64,000 nt of DNA from Peptococcaceae bacterium CEB3 (GCA_001029295.1 LDXJ01000051.1:43524-107523); one strand, 5' to 3'. Positions 22,874-31,874 are shown, numbered from the stretch's first letter. Made by a program: numbers and translations. The notes: generated by a model from the sequence alone, not told the origin.

Positions 22874-22882
22874 ATTATATCA
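22874..22882 (-). promoter_or_regulatory. Extended -10 promoter of the toxin gene
   Basis: TGATATAAT on the minus strand (TATAAT at 22874-22879 with an upstream TG) gives a start near 22867 and a leader of about 57 bases. The inverted repeat ACTCG/CGAGT at 22895-22909 lies in the -35 region. Confidence 0.6.
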
Positions 22883-22894
22883 CAGTGATCGAGG

Positions 22895-22930
22895 ACTCGT
22901 CCAACGAGTATTAACCTCTATCTGTCGGCG
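22895..22930. other. Right attachment junction of the element (attR/attL)
   Basis: The mntH frame is recognisable only from about 22924 (V-G-A-T-V-M-P-H). Immediately upstream an in-frame TAA (22912-22914) and element sequence with the dyad ACTCG-N5-CGAGT begin. The recombination core must lie between about 22912 and 22930. The exact crossover dinucleotide cannot be set without the other end. Confidence 0.65.
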
Positions 22931-23580
22931 CCACCGTCATGCCCCACGCGATCTACTTACATTCGGGGCTGACCCAGAACCGGGTCATCCCCCGTAACGA
23001 TGGGGAAAAAGTGAAACTCCAGAAGTTCAACACGAAAGAGGTTTTGATCGCCCTCGGTTTTGCCGGCTTAATCAATATTGCCATGATGTATATGGCGGCG
23101 GCGGCTTTCCATTCCACCGGGAATAACAGTGTCGCTGATATTCAATCCGCCTATAAGACCCTTACCCCCATCCTCGGACCGGCCTCTGCCGGCGTGTTCC
23201 TGATTTCGCTCCTCTTTTCCGGCATTTCCAGTTCCGTCGTCGGCACGATGGCCGGTCAAGTGATCATGCAAGGCTTCGTCGGCTTCAGCATTCCGGTCTG
23301 GTTGCGCCGATTGGTCACCATGCTGCCCACGATCATCATTGTGGCCTTAGGCGTTGATCCCACCCAGACCTTGATCATCAGTCAAGTGATCTTAAGCGTC
23401 GTTCTGCCGATCCCAATCATCGCTCTGATTTACTTCACCAAACGGAAAGACATCATGGGCATCTTGGTCAATAAAAGGTGGATCACCGTCTTCTCCATCG
23501 CATGTGCCTTTGTCATCAGCTTCCTGAACCTGCTCCTCATCTATCAGACGTTGGGCGGGAATATACCGTTTATCGGCTAG
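22915..23580 (+). pseudogene. mntH: C-terminal part of NRAMP Mn/metal transporter, split by the element
   Basis: About 219 residues. Starts at the NRAMP signature G-A-T-V-M-P-H-A-I-Y-L-H-S and continues through five membrane helices to a normal C-terminus (I-P-F-I-G). The N-terminal half, with the D-P-G-N metal-binding helix, is missing because the element inserted in this codon region; it should lie left of the window. Not functional alone. Precise excision would restore the gene. Confidence 0.85.
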
Positions 23581-23623
23581 CGCACCCCGAGAATATTCTC
23601 CAAAGAATATTCCGCAAAGCAAA

Positions 23624-23662
23624 ACCCGGTTAAGCATATTAGCCAACCGGGTCTAATTTTTA
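23624..23662 (+). terminator. Terminator of mntH
   Basis: Perfect 8-bp stem ACCCGGTT/AACCGGGT with a 13-base loop, followed by CTAATTTTT. The native end of the interrupted transporter transcript. Confidence 0.8.
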
Positions 23663-23827
23663 AATTTCCCGCCTTCAGATCCGCATGTCGTCTTGAGCTT
23701 TATGGTGGGAAAGTTCTAACGCAACCTACGTTTTATCAACACTTCGAACCCTCGCGCGTCGCGTTGGGCAAAAACCTTGGCCGCTTGCCCCCGGCTTCGG
23801 CCGGTCCAGCCCAAAGTCTGTCGAGCT

Positions 23828-24045
23828 GTGGTATAATAGGGACGTATATCAGAACGCATACCCTGCTAAACGAATATACCTACACTTTTATACCTACACT
23901 TTCCTCTCGGAGGTGAGCAAAATGTTTTATCAGCCGTTATTTGAAAACGACGTTCCCTCCTTCCTTCCGCGCTGAGCGAAGGAAGCCAACACAAGGTTCC
24001 CTTCGCCGGTGGACGTACCAGTCCTAAAATGACGGAGGGATAGAG
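23828..24045 (+). promoter_or_regulatory. Promoter and leader of the EamA exporter
   Basis: An extended -10 (TGGTATAAT) ends at about 23837. The leader contains a twofold ATACCTACACTTT repeat (about 23875-23903), a 17-codon leader ORF and a hairpin CTTCCTTC/GAAGGAAG at its end, suggesting attenuation. I do not recognise a known riboswitch. The stretch 23665-23827 shows nothing clear. Confidence 0.5.
23922..23975 (+). CDS. 17-residue leader peptide
   Basis: ATG with TCGGAGGTGAG upstream, encoding an aromatic-rich peptide (F-Y, L-F, F-L) ending P-R. Its stop codon falls within the CTTCC...GGAAG hairpin, so ribosome position could control folding and expression of the exporter 70 bases downstream. 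Function inferred from layout only. Confidence 0.45.
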   Translation: MFYQPLFENDVPSFLPR

Positions 24046-24918
24046 ATGAAATCAACCTATTTGGGTGGACTATACATGGCTCTCGCAGCCAGCATCTGGG
24101 GTGGCATGTATGTAGTTAGTAAGATTCTGCTCGAAAATATCGCGCCGTTTGTGCTGGTGTGGATTCGCTATCTGGTGGCTTCACTCACCTTGGCCATTGG
24201 TATCGCTGCCACAGGGCAGTCTTGGAGAATCCGCCGGCGGCATCTACCGCTCGTCGCCGCGATTGGCATTGTCGGCTATGCGCTCTCCATTTGGCTGCAG
24301 TTCCTGGGAACCAAACTTTCGACGGCACAGATGGGCGCCATCATTACCTCGACAACGCCGGCCTTTATGGTAGTGTTTAGCCGGTTCATCCTGGGCGAAA
24401 AAATAACCGTACGGAAAGCATTTTCTGTTGGCTTAGCAACCGTGGGCGTGCTGATGATTGTCGGAAATGCCGGCTTCGGTCAGTCTGACCGGCTTGGAGG
24501 CGTCATCCTGTTCGCTGCGGCCTTGGCGTGGGCTTTGATGTCTGTCTTAGTAAAACTCGTGCCTAAGAGCTACTCCCAACTGACCGTAACCTTTTACGCC
24601 ATATTGGTTGCGACTCTGGGCATCACGCCGGCCGCCGCGGCCCAACTGCTGCGTTCGTCGCCCGGTATCTGGCTGCAACCTAGCATTTGGAGCGGAGTTC
24701 TCTACTTAGGAGTCATTTCTACGGCAGGAGCGTTCTTCCTCTGGAACAAAGGCCTGCAGTTGGTGAATGCGTCATCAGGGGGACTTTACTTCTTCTTTCA
24801 GCCCCTTGTGGGGACATTTCTGGGCTGGCTGATTCTGGGCGAGACCGTCGGGTTTTCATTTTGGCTCGGCGCCGTACTGATCCTGACCGGCATCGCACTG
24901 GTCGCAAAGGAGTCTTAA
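24046..24918 (+). CDS. EamA/DMT-family exporter
   Basis: 290 residues with ten predicted membrane helices in two EamA repeats (about 9-140 and 152-285); second repeat ends G-x-x-L-I-L-T-G-I-A-L. Inner-membrane drug/metabolite transporter, normally exporting amino acids or metabolites. ATG follows GACGGAGGGATAGAG. Single gene between its own leader and a strong terminator. Substrate unknown. Confidence 0.85.
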   Translation: MKSTYLGGLYMALAASIWGGMYVVSKILLENIAPFVLVWIRYLVASLTLAIGIAATGQSWRIRRRHLPLVAAIGIVGYALSIWLQFLGTKLSTAQMGAIITSTTPAFMVVFSRFILGEKITVRKAFSVGLATVGVLMIVGNAGFGQSDRLGGVILFAAALAWALMSVLVKLVPKSYSQLTVTFYAILVATLGITPAAAAQLLRSSPGIWLQPSIWSGVLYLGVISTAGAFFLWNKGLQLVNASSGGLYFFFQPLVGTFLGWLILGETVGFSFWLGAVLILTGIALVAKES

Positions 24919-24956
24919 TCTCAAAACACTAGGCTTTTATCTTAATCCCAGTATTA

Positions 24957-24994
24957 AACCCAGGCTCTTAAATGTAAATGTAAGAGCCTGGGTT
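24957..24994. terminator. Strong bidirectional terminator
   Basis: Perfect 14-bp stem AACCCAGGCTCTTA/TAAGAGCCTGGGTT with a 10-base loop, then GTTTTC rightward. Ends the EamA gene and probably the leftward transcript from the PPOX remnant and MBL gene. Confidence 0.85.
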
Positions 24995-25057
24995 GTTTTC
25001 GTAGATGTTTCATTACCCTTCCATCGGGGCTGCCGCACATGTGCTTAACTTTTGATT

Positions 25058-25256
25058 CTAAAGGGTTTGATCCACCGATTCAATGGTTACCGCAAGCGCC
25101 GCCCTGGCCCAGGGAAATTCGGCTTTCATCAGCTCGAATTCCGAACCGTCTTTAAGAAAACTCGCGCTACCCTTTATTAAAAAGCCGGTTCCCTTGTACA
25201 TTTTGCCCCGCACCTCACGATTTGCCACCGTGAGTTGAACTTTATTGCTACGCGCA
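25058..25256 (-). pseudogene. Remnant of a pyridoxamine-5'-phosphate-oxidase-like flavoprotein
   Basis: The leftward frame encodes V-Q-L-T-V-A-N-R-E, then Y-K-G-T-G-F-L-I-K-G and F-P-W-A-R-A-A-L-A-V-T-I-E-S-V-D-Q-T-L before a TAG, typical of the C-terminal half of PPOX-like proteins. An in-frame TGA stops it upstream and the N-terminal half is missing. Not functional. The rest of 24995-25412 shows nothing else. Confidence 0.7.
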
Positions 25257-25412
25257 ATGTTTTTCCCTCAAAAATCTATTCACCTGCTCGACCCATTCCA
25301 CAAAAGGCACGGGTTTTCGGGGACCCGTTTCTCTGACGGCTTCTTCATGATTTCTCTTGAGATCTTCCTACTCGGGGTCTTGCGGCAGTTTGCCTCGGTT
25401 TATTCCCTGGCT

Positions 25413-26051
25413 TTATCGGACTTTAAGGCAAGGTCCATGGCCGGTTGCCACAAAACTGGGATGCAACTTTATCAAAGTCTCTTGCAGCTGGGTAAGTTGT
25501 TGAGGGTTTGGCACTTGCTCCGGACGAATATTCTTGATCTCGGTCTGCCAATCGGATTCTACCAAACTCCCGCCGGCTTCCCCGAAGCGAATCATCAGAT
25601 CACTGCTGAAAAAGATCCCACGCCGCGTTTCCAAGGCCAGCAGGCCCTCCCAAAGATGCATCTCAGATGGATAACTAAAGAATTCTAATTCGAAGTTTCT
25701 TGTTGTCAGTTTCTCACCAGGTTTCTTGGTAACGCATTCTTGAACAAGTCCGAATCCGATCAACTGACGGGCAGTAACCTCGGAGCATATTGGTTTGGCT
25801 TGAGGAAAATGTTCGAGCAGGTAGGACAATCCCCCGCACTCGTCCGCTTCGAAGTGCGAAATAAAGATATATTTAAGGGTGTCCCCCCCGCACGCAGCTT
25901 TGAGCTCAGGTACGATAGCCGCAGCCTGTCGGATATTACCTGTGTGGAACAGAACTGCCTCATCGGTCGGTAGTAAATACTGGTGGAAGGCAAGATTGAT
26001 TTGCGGAACATACATGCTAAATTGGTGTAAATCCTGGTAAATGGCGGACAT
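25413..26051 (-). CDS. MBL-fold metallohydrolase (flavodiiron-like domain)
   Basis: 212 residues. The metal motif H-F-E-A-D-E (in I-S-H-F-E-A-D-E-C-G-G) has the HxExDE form of flavodiiron-type beta-lactamase folds that carry two irons and act in oxidoreductase chemistry, not HxHxDH hydrolases. A later F-F-S-S-D-L-M and A-T-G-H-G-P provide further ligands. No flavodoxin domain, so it is a stand-alone version. AAAGGAGTACG precedes the ATG. Possible role in oxygen or NO defence; uncertain. Confidence 0.8.
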   Translation of the reverse strand: MSAIYQDLHQFSMYVPQINLAFHQYLLPTDEAVLFHTGNIRQAAAIVPELKAACGGDTLKYIFISHFEADECGGLSYLLEHFPQAKPICSEVTARQLIGFGLVQECVTKKPGEKLTTRNFELEFFSYPSEMHLWEGLLALETRRGIFFSSDLMIRFGEAGGSLVESDWQTEIKNIRPEQVPNPQQLTQLQETLIKLHPSFVATGHGPCLKVR

Positions 26052-26186
26052 GTTCGTACTCCTTTCTCTCGGTAGTCCCGCGGATTTCTAGCTCGGTTTA
26101 GGTTGGTCTAAAATAGTGATTCCCTTAAAACACCGAATTAATGAATCAGCGTTCTAAGTTCTACCGCGGCTCCATTCCGTCGCCCC

Positions 26187-27689
26187 TTAACCCCCGAATC
26201 CACTCGTCAGCCCATGCATCGTCTCCCGCAAAAGCGGATAGAGCGACCTGTATAAGGCATATCCCTTCTCGTAAGCCTCGGCGGCGGAAGGATCCGGCTC
26301 TTGCCGGCTTTCGACCCTAATCGTCTTGCGGCACGCTTCCTCCACCGAGGCGTAAACACCTACTCCGGTTCCCGCCAGGAGAGCCGCTCCGAAGGCGGGG
26401 CCCTCGCTACTGTTCACTACGGTTACCGGAGCCTGAAAAATGTCGGCCACAATCTGCCGCCAAAGCGCACTGCGCGCGCCCCCTCCGGAAACCCGGACCT
26501 CCGCGCCGGGAACACCCAGGCGCTTCATTAACTCTAAAGAATCGCGCAGACCATACGCCACCCCTTCCAGAACGGCCCGCACCAGATGACCCAGTTCATG
26601 GCGCATACTCAAACCGATGAACCCGCCCCGGGCCGCCGGATCAGGATATGGTGTCCTCTCACCCAAAAGGTAAGGCAGAAATAGGAGACCCTCCGCCCCC
26701 GCTTGCACCCGAGCCGCCCGCCCAGTTAAGTTATCGTAAGTATCGCCGGGCGCCATGTTATTTCGTAACCATTGCAGAGAAGCCCCGGCCGCGAGCATTA
26801 CCCCCATCAGGTGCCACTTCCCCGGCAGGGCATGACAAAAGGCGTGCAAGCCGCTTCCCGGCAGGATCCGCGCCTCATCTGTCGCGGCGAACACGACCCC
26901 CGACGTCCCCAAGGCCACGGAGAGCAGGCCACTTTGCACAATGCCGGCTCCCACCGCACCGGCGGCTTGGTCTCCACCTCCCCCGACCACTGCTGTTCCC
27001 GCAGCCAGTCCGGTCAGCGCGGCCGCAGAGACGCTCACCCGGCCGCTGACTTCAATCGATTCGTACACCGGCGGCAGCCAGGACTGCGGTATAGCCAAGG
27101 CGGCCAGCATTTCCGGCGACCAACGCCGCCTAGCTACGTCAAGCAGCAGAGTACCGGAAGCATCCGAGACCTCGGTTGCCAGTTCCGCGGTCAGGCGCCA
27201 GCGGATAAAGTCTTTGGGCAAGAGCACATGTTGAATACGCGCGTAAAGGGCCGGCTCGTGCCGACGCATCCAGAGCAGTTTGGGAGCGGTAAAGCCCGGA
27301 AGGGCCGGATTTCCGCTCCAGGCAAAAAGTTTCTCCACCCCCAGGGTTTCGGCGATCCACTCAGACTCCGCCCCGGTTCGCTGGTCACACCAAAGGATGG
27401 CCGGACGGAGAACTTGATAATCTTTATCCAACAGCACAGCCCCGTGCATCTGGCCCGAGAGGCCCACGGCGGCCACTTCTTCTCCCCGCAGCCCGGTCTT
27501 TTTCAGGACCTCCGCAATTCCGGCCAGCGTGGCCTGCCACCACAAATCCGGATCCTGCTCGGCCCAACCGGGACGCGGTTGGGCCAGAGGATATTCTGCA
27601 TAAGCGGAAGCGAGCATCCGGCCCGCCTCGTCAATCAAAACGGTCTTGGTGCCGGAGGTTCCGATGTCGATTCCCAACAAATAGGCCAT
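26187..27689 (-). CDS. xylB: Xylulokinase
   Basis: 500 residues, full FGGY kinase. N-terminus G-I-D-I-G-T-S-G-T-K-T; substrate region G-Q-M-H-G; L-W-C-D-Q-R-T; C-terminal signature G-V-A-Y-G-L-R-D and G-G-G-A-R-S-A-L-W. Phosphorylates xylulose with ATP, following XylA in pentose catabolism. Last gene of the leftward sugar cluster. High similarity in motifs to XylB makes xylulose the likely substrate, although a related ketose is possible. Confidence 0.92.
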   Translation of the reverse strand: MAYLLGIDIGTSGTKTVLIDEAGRMLASAYAEYPLAQPRPGWAEQDPDLWWQATLAGIAEVLKKTGLRGEEVAAVGLSGQMHGAVLLDKDYQVLRPAILWCDQRTGAESEWIAETLGVEKLFAWSGNPALPGFTAPKLLWMRRHEPALYARIQHVLLPKDFIRWRLTAELATEVSDASGTLLLDVARRRWSPEMLAALAIPQSWLPPVYESIEVSGRVSVSAAALTGLAAGTAVVGGGGDQAAGAVGAGIVQSGLLSVALGTSGVVFAATDEARILPGSGLHAFCHALPGKWHLMGVMLAAGASLQWLRNNMAPGDTYDNLTGRAARVQAGAEGLLFLPYLLGERTPYPDPAARGGFIGLSMRHELGHLVRAVLEGVAYGLRDSLELMKRLGVPGAEVRVSGGGARSALWRQIVADIFQAPVTVVNSSEGPAFGAALLAGTGVGVYASVEEACRKTIRVESRQEPDPSAAEAYEKGYALYRSLYPLLRETMHGLTSGFGG

Positions 27690-27803
27690 ATTTTGTACCT
27701 CATCTGGCGACTTGCCATTATTTATCCCATCTAAACAAATGCCATCCCGCGCAGAGTTTCCCGGTCAGGATCCTTTCAAATGCCTTTCGAGAGCCCCTCT
27801 TCG

Positions 27804-29066
27804 CTATCTCTCGTTAAACTCCTTCACCGCCTCAAAAAGCGCTGTTAAATTCTCCACCGGCGTGGGGGCCTGGATATTATGGATCGGATTGAACACGTAG
27901 CCGCCGCCCTTTGAGAATATCTCCAGCCTTTCCAAAGCCTCTTTTCTGACCTCTTCCGGCGTTCCGAAGGGTAAGGTGTTCTGGGTGTCGATACCTCCGC
28001 CCCAAAATACCAGCTTATCACCGTACTTTTCCTTTAGATACTTTGGGTCCATGCCGGCTGCCGAACATTGAACAGGATTGAGAATGTCTACCCCTGCGTC
28101 CACCATGTCGTCGAGCAGATTTACTATCGACCCGCAGCTGTGATAGAAAGTCTTCCACGTCGTATGGGCGTGAATCCAGTCGTTAATCTGCTTGAATCTG
28201 GGCTTATAGAACTCCCTAAACATGTCGGGGGAGATAAACTCCGCCCGCTGGGTGCCGAAATCCGTTCCGCTCACGAATATTGCCTGGATCTTATCTCCTA
28301 CTGCCTGTCTCAAGAGTTCCAGATTCTTAAGAGCCACCTCGACTTGGAAGTCGTACACCTCTTTCGTATAATCGGGGTGCAGGACATACGCCATATACCA
28401 ATCTTCGATCCTGCGGATACCCGGAGTCTTTTTCACCGACGGACCGGGCAGGAAAGCCACATCGCCCAGACCGCCGCCGCCGAAATTGGCGATAATGGCA
28501 TAGCGGGTATTATGGTAAAGCTCGTTAGCCGTTTTTTCGTAATATGATAAGTCGTAATCAGAAAAAATCTTAAAGTCGTCCGCAAAATCACGCCGGCCGT
28601 CTAGATTGTCCTCATCCACTTCTTCCTGTCGAGTCAGATTGTCGAAGTAGAAACCGCCCTTAGGCAACTTTCCGCTTGGAGGTACACTCATATCCCCCTG
28701 CGGATAGGTATACTGATTCCCGTTTTCATCCACCGTAACCGCAAAACCTTCGCCTATGAATACCTTGATTCCATCCGGGAGCTGCCAGGGTTTCCAACCG
28801 TTGTTCTCATAGCCGAATATCGTATACGGTGACCACAATCCGACGACATCTACACCAAGAGCCTGACGAACATCTTCCTCCATATCCCCGAGCAATTGAA
28901 AAGGTTCGTGAACCCTGGTTACCTTCTCCTCAAGATCCAGTGCCCGGCGCAGCCGAGTCAGGGCGCTGGCCGAGATACCTGTCACCGATGTCGCTCCCAG
29001 ATCCACAGGGACCCTGTCTGGGCGCTCATGATTTAATGCTTTAAGAACTCTCTCTCTCGAATCCAT
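27804..29066 (-). CDS. Uroporphyrinogen-decarboxylase-family methyltransferase
   Basis: 420 residues, AAGGAGGAGT before the ATG. N-terminus R-V-L-K-A-L-N-H-E-R-P-D-R-V-P is typical of the non-haem UroD group. Candidate zinc ligands H309-x-C311 and C334 (in F-Y-H-S-C-G and N-P-V-Q-C-S) correspond to the ligands that activate thiols or accept methyl groups in MtaA/MtbA/MtvB-type corrinoid methyltransferases. No porphyrin genes are near, but a corrinoid protein is encoded at 33259 in the same cluster. Likely moves a methyl group between the corrinoid and a methoxylated substrate or carrier. Confidence 0.8.
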   Translation of the reverse strand: MDSRERVLKALNHERPDRVPVDLGATSVTGISASALTRLRRALDLEEKVTRVHEPFQLLGDMEEDVRQALGVDVVGLWSPYTIFGYENNGWKPWQLPDGIKVFIGEGFAVTVDENGNQYTYPQGDMSVPPSGKLPKGGFYFDNLTRQEEVDEDNLDGRRDFADDFKIFSDYDLSYYEKTANELYHNTRYAIIANFGGGGLGDVAFLPGPSVKKTPGIRRIEDWYMAYVLHPDYTKEVYDFQVEVALKNLELLRQAVGDKIQAIFVSGTDFGTQRAEFISPDMFREFYKPRFKQINDWIHAHTTWKTFYHSCGSIVNLLDDMVDAGVDILNPVQCSAAGMDPKYLKEKYGDKLVFWGGGIDTQNTLPFGTPEEVRKEALERLEIFSKGGGYVFNPIHNIQAPTPVENLTALFEAVKEFNER

Positions 29067-29214
29067 ATGAGTACTCCTCCTTAAAAGAGATCTTCAACCG
29101 TTTGGGCCCGTCGAGCCCGCCCACGCACCGCTAAAGATCCGAGCCGATTTCGTTTAGAAGTGCCTAAGAAGGCTCCGGCGGCGTAATAGACAGCCTCTGG
29201 TTTACTTTTCCTAG

Positions 29215-29259
29215 TTTGGTTTACCCTGGTTTGGTTTACCCTGGTTTGACTTTCCCGGG
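29215..29259. repeat. Three 15-bp tandem repeats after the permease gene
   Basis: Two perfect copies of TTTGGTTTACCCTGG and a third diverged copy (TTTGACTTTCCCGGG) lie directly 3' of the permease stop codon. No terminator is seen. Function unknown. Confidence 0.75.
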
Positions 29260-29260
29260 T

Positions 29261-30208
29261 TTAAGCTTCCTTTCGACGCATCAGGGCATCGACGATAATG
29301 GCCACAAACAAGACCAGACCGGTTACGGCTGACTGCCAGTTGACAGAAACCCCCAAAAGGTTCAAAGCATTGACGATCATGGTCATGAGGAAGATACCGA
29401 GAAAGGCTCCGATGACCGTTCCTTCACCTCCTTTAAGACTGGCTCCTCCAATCACCACGCCGGCGATGACGGGCAAGGCGATATTGGCTCCGGAAGACAA
29501 AGAAGCGTCGGCCATTCGTGACGCCAGCAAAATACCGGCCAGAGCCGCGAAAGCGCCCTGCAGCACGAAAGCTATGATAACCAGTTTCGACACATTAATT
29601 CCCGACAAGCCGGCCGCTTTTTCGTTACCCCCGATATAGTAGTACTGCCGGAAGAACTTGGCCCTTCTTAGCAAAAAGTCCCCGATTAAAGTCACCAAGA
29701 GCATAATCCAGATGGAGGACTCGATCCCCAGAAATCTGCCCGTCCCCACGTTGGCAAACGCCTGCGGCAACCCGGACACATCGTTTCCACCGCTTATGAT
29801 GAGAACAAGACCCTGCACCAAGGTCATCATCGCCAATGTGGTCATAAAGGGATTCACACCAATTTTCGCCACAATGATCCCATTTAACCAGCCAATCAAG
29901 GCCCCGCTCATCACTCCTGCCAAAATGGCGACGGCTATAGGAAGCCCGCTTAAAATAAGCAATGCCGTCACAACCCCGCTCAGTTCCACAACGGAACCCA
30001 CAGACAGGTCGAAACTGCCGAAGACCATCAAGACGGTCATACCGACGGCGACGATCATGTTGACTGACATCGCCAGAAAGAGCGCTGAAATATTCACTGG
30101 GTTTAGGAAGGCCGGTGACAAGAAACTCATCAACACTACGCAAATAATGACCAGGCCGAGGATGAAAAACTCCCTCATCCGCACGATTTTACTGAACATT
30201 GTCGACAT
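29261..30208 (-). CDS. Sugar ABC transporter permease (RbsC family)
   Basis: 315 residues from the ATG at 30208 (GGGAGGTCGTG upstream), overlapping the ATPase stop. Eight to ten membrane helices; family features V-G-M-T-V-L-M-V-F-G-S-F-D-L-S-V-G-S and G-N-E-K-A-A-G-L-S-G-I-N-V. Forms the membrane channel for the importer whose ATPase and binding protein are encoded upstream. Substrate from context: a pentose or modified pentose. Confidence 0.9.
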   Translation of the reverse strand: MSTMFSKIVRMREFFILGLVIICVVLMSFLSPAFLNPVNISALFLAMSVNMIVAVGMTVLMVFGSFDLSVGSVVELSGVVTALLILSGLPIAVAILAGVMSGALIGWLNGIIVAKIGVNPFMTTLAMMTLVQGLVLIISGGNDVSGLPQAFANVGTGRFLGIESSIWIMLLVTLIGDFLLRRAKFFRQYYYIGGNEKAAGLSGINVSKLVIIAFVLQGAFAALAGILLASRMADASLSSGANIALPVIAGVVIGGASLKGGEGTVIGAFLGIFLMTMIVNALNLLGVSVNWQSAVTGLVLFVAIIVDALMRRKEA

Positions 30209-31718
30209 CACGACCTCCCTTCCGGTTTAGCAAGCCCATGGCATACATGATAATATTCTCCTCACTCTTCTCCTCACCCCGGAGTTCGCCGGCGATTTTT
30301 CCTTTGAACATGACCAGCACCCGATCAGATAGGCCGATAATCTCCCGTAAATCCGAAGAAATCAATAGAACAGCCGCCCCCTCTTTGGCCAACTCCCTGA
30401 TATATGAATAGATTTCGCTTTTGGACCCGACATCGACCCCCCGGGTCGGTTCATCACAGAAAAACACGCGTGGCTTAATACGCAGCCAGCGAGCCATCAG
30501 TACTTTTTGCTGATTGCCGCCGGAGAGCTTGCCGACTTTTCGCTCGATTGTATTCGTCGCCACGTTATATTGCCGGACCAGATTATTGGCTGTTTCTTTC
30601 ATCAACTTGAAATCCCGCAATTTGAGAATGCTTTTGGGGAAAAAATCACCCACCTTGACGGCAACGAGATTGTTCCTAATCGAGTCTTGCAGGAACAAAC
30701 CGTCAACCCGCCTATCTTCTGTCAGGTATCCCAAGCCCGCTTCAATAGCCTGCCGAGGCGAACGGACCTGGACCCGCTTTCCATCTAATTCTAACTCCCC
30801 GGCGGTGAGAGGCTCCGCCCCGAAGATCGCTCTGGCCAATTCCGTCCGGCCGGCACCGGCCAACCCGTATAAACCCAAAATTTCACCCTTGTGCATGTCG
30901 AAAGTGATGTCTTTGAACTTCTCGCCCGTAAGACCGCTGACTTTCAAGGCGGTTTGGTTCCTGGGCAGGTTGTCCCTGACCCCGTAAATGTTGCCCAATT
31001 CCCGGCCGACCATCATAGCAGCCACTTTTTCCTCGTTCGTGTCCTCTTTGTTCACGGTCGCCACGATCTGCCCGTCTTTCAGAACAGTAATCACGTCGCA
31101 GATGGCAAAGACCTCCCAAAGATTGTGTGAGACGTAGATAACTGCCCGACCGGCTTCCTTGCACTTTCTGATGTTCTCAAATAACTGGTCCACCCGATTC
31201 TTGGTTAGAGATGAAGTCGGTTCATCCAGCAGCAGAATATAGGGATCACCGGAGAGGGCCTTCATAATTTCCACGGTCTGCTGATCAGAAATGGAAAGAC
31301 TGCGAACCAGATCCCGTGGTCTCACCTCAGAGCCAAATTTCTTTGATTCCTCTGCGCTCAACTCCTGCAAGCTTCTCTTGTTGACAACGCCCAAACGATT
31401 AGTCGGCTGGCGATTGGCAAAGATGTTTTCGGCGACGGAGAGGTTTGGAGATAGGCTAAGTTCCTGGAAAACCGCCGAAATGCCGTGGAGCATCGCATCG
31501 TGTCTGCTACTAAACGCCACCTGCTGTCCCCGAACCTCAATGCTCCCCCCATCCGGCCGGTAGACGCCTGCCAGGATATTGAACAAAGTACTTTTCCCGG
31601 CCCCATTTTCCCCCACAAGCCCATGGACTTTCCCTTCTTCCAAGACAAAATCCACCCGGTCCAACGCATGCACTCCCGGAAAGAATTTCGAGACGCCATC
31701 CACCTTTAAGGCTATCAC
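30189..31718 (-). CDS. Sugar ABC transporter ATPase, double domain (RbsA/XylG family)
   Basis: 509 residues, two nucleotide-binding domains. The first has Walker A G-E-N-G-A-G-K-S-T and D-E-P-T-S-S; the second has L-S-G-G-N-Q-Q-K-V and C-D-E-P-T-R-G-V-D, the signature of CUT2 importers. Drives sugar uptake. GTG start. Between permease and binding protein in the usual order. Confidence 0.92.
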   Translation of the reverse strand: MIALKVDGVSKFFPGVHALDRVDFVLEEGKVHGLVGENGAGKSTLFNILAGVYRPDGGSIEVRGQQVAFSSRHDAMLHGISAVFQELSLSPNLSVAENIFANRQPTNRLGVVNKRSLQELSAEESKKFGSEVRPRDLVRSLSISDQQTVEIMKALSGDPYILLLDEPTSSLTKNRVDQLFENIRKCKEAGRAVIYVSHNLWEVFAICDVITVLKDGQIVATVNKEDTNEEKVAAMMVGRELGNIYGVRDNLPRNQTALKVSGLTGEKFKDITFDMHKGEILGLYGLAGAGRTELARAIFGAEPLTAGELELDGKRVQVRSPRQAIEAGLGYLTEDRRVDGLFLQDSIRNNLVAVKVGDFFPKSILKLRDFKLMKETANNLVRQYNVATNTIERKVGKLSGGNQQKVLMARWLRIKPRVFFCDEPTRGVDVGSKSEIYSYIRELAKEGAAVLLISSDLREIIGLSDRVLVMFKGKIAGELRGEEKSEENIIMYAMGLLNRKGGRDVDNVQ

Positions 31719-31815
31719 TACATCACCCGCTTCTTGGGGAAAAGTTTCCCTAATATTTGTTGAGAATAATATTCATGGAGATCGATGTTTATGGAGAATG
31801 ATATTTGGGGAGACC

Positions 31816-31842
31816 GGAGCCTACCGGCGCCCGGCCTCCTCC
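31816..31842 (-). terminator. Hairpin between binding-protein and ATPase genes
   Basis: GC-rich imperfect hairpin (GGAGGCC...GGCTCC type) just after the binding-protein stop. No T-run. Such elements often stabilise or partly attenuate the transcript so that binding protein is made in excess. Confidence 0.35.
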
Positions 31843-31874
31843 GTAGCATATCGGCATAAACCCGTGAGCATAAA

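Noticed and set aside
26772..27734. Long (320 codon) rightward frame antisense to xylB
   Set aside because: Low-complexity Arg/Pro/Gly-rich translation without ribosome site or homology; a GC-rich codon shadow of xylB.
27804..29066. Housekeeping uroporphyrinogen decarboxylase (hemE)
   Set aside because: Longer than HemE, with H-x-C...C ligands of the methyltransferase branch and no haem genes around.
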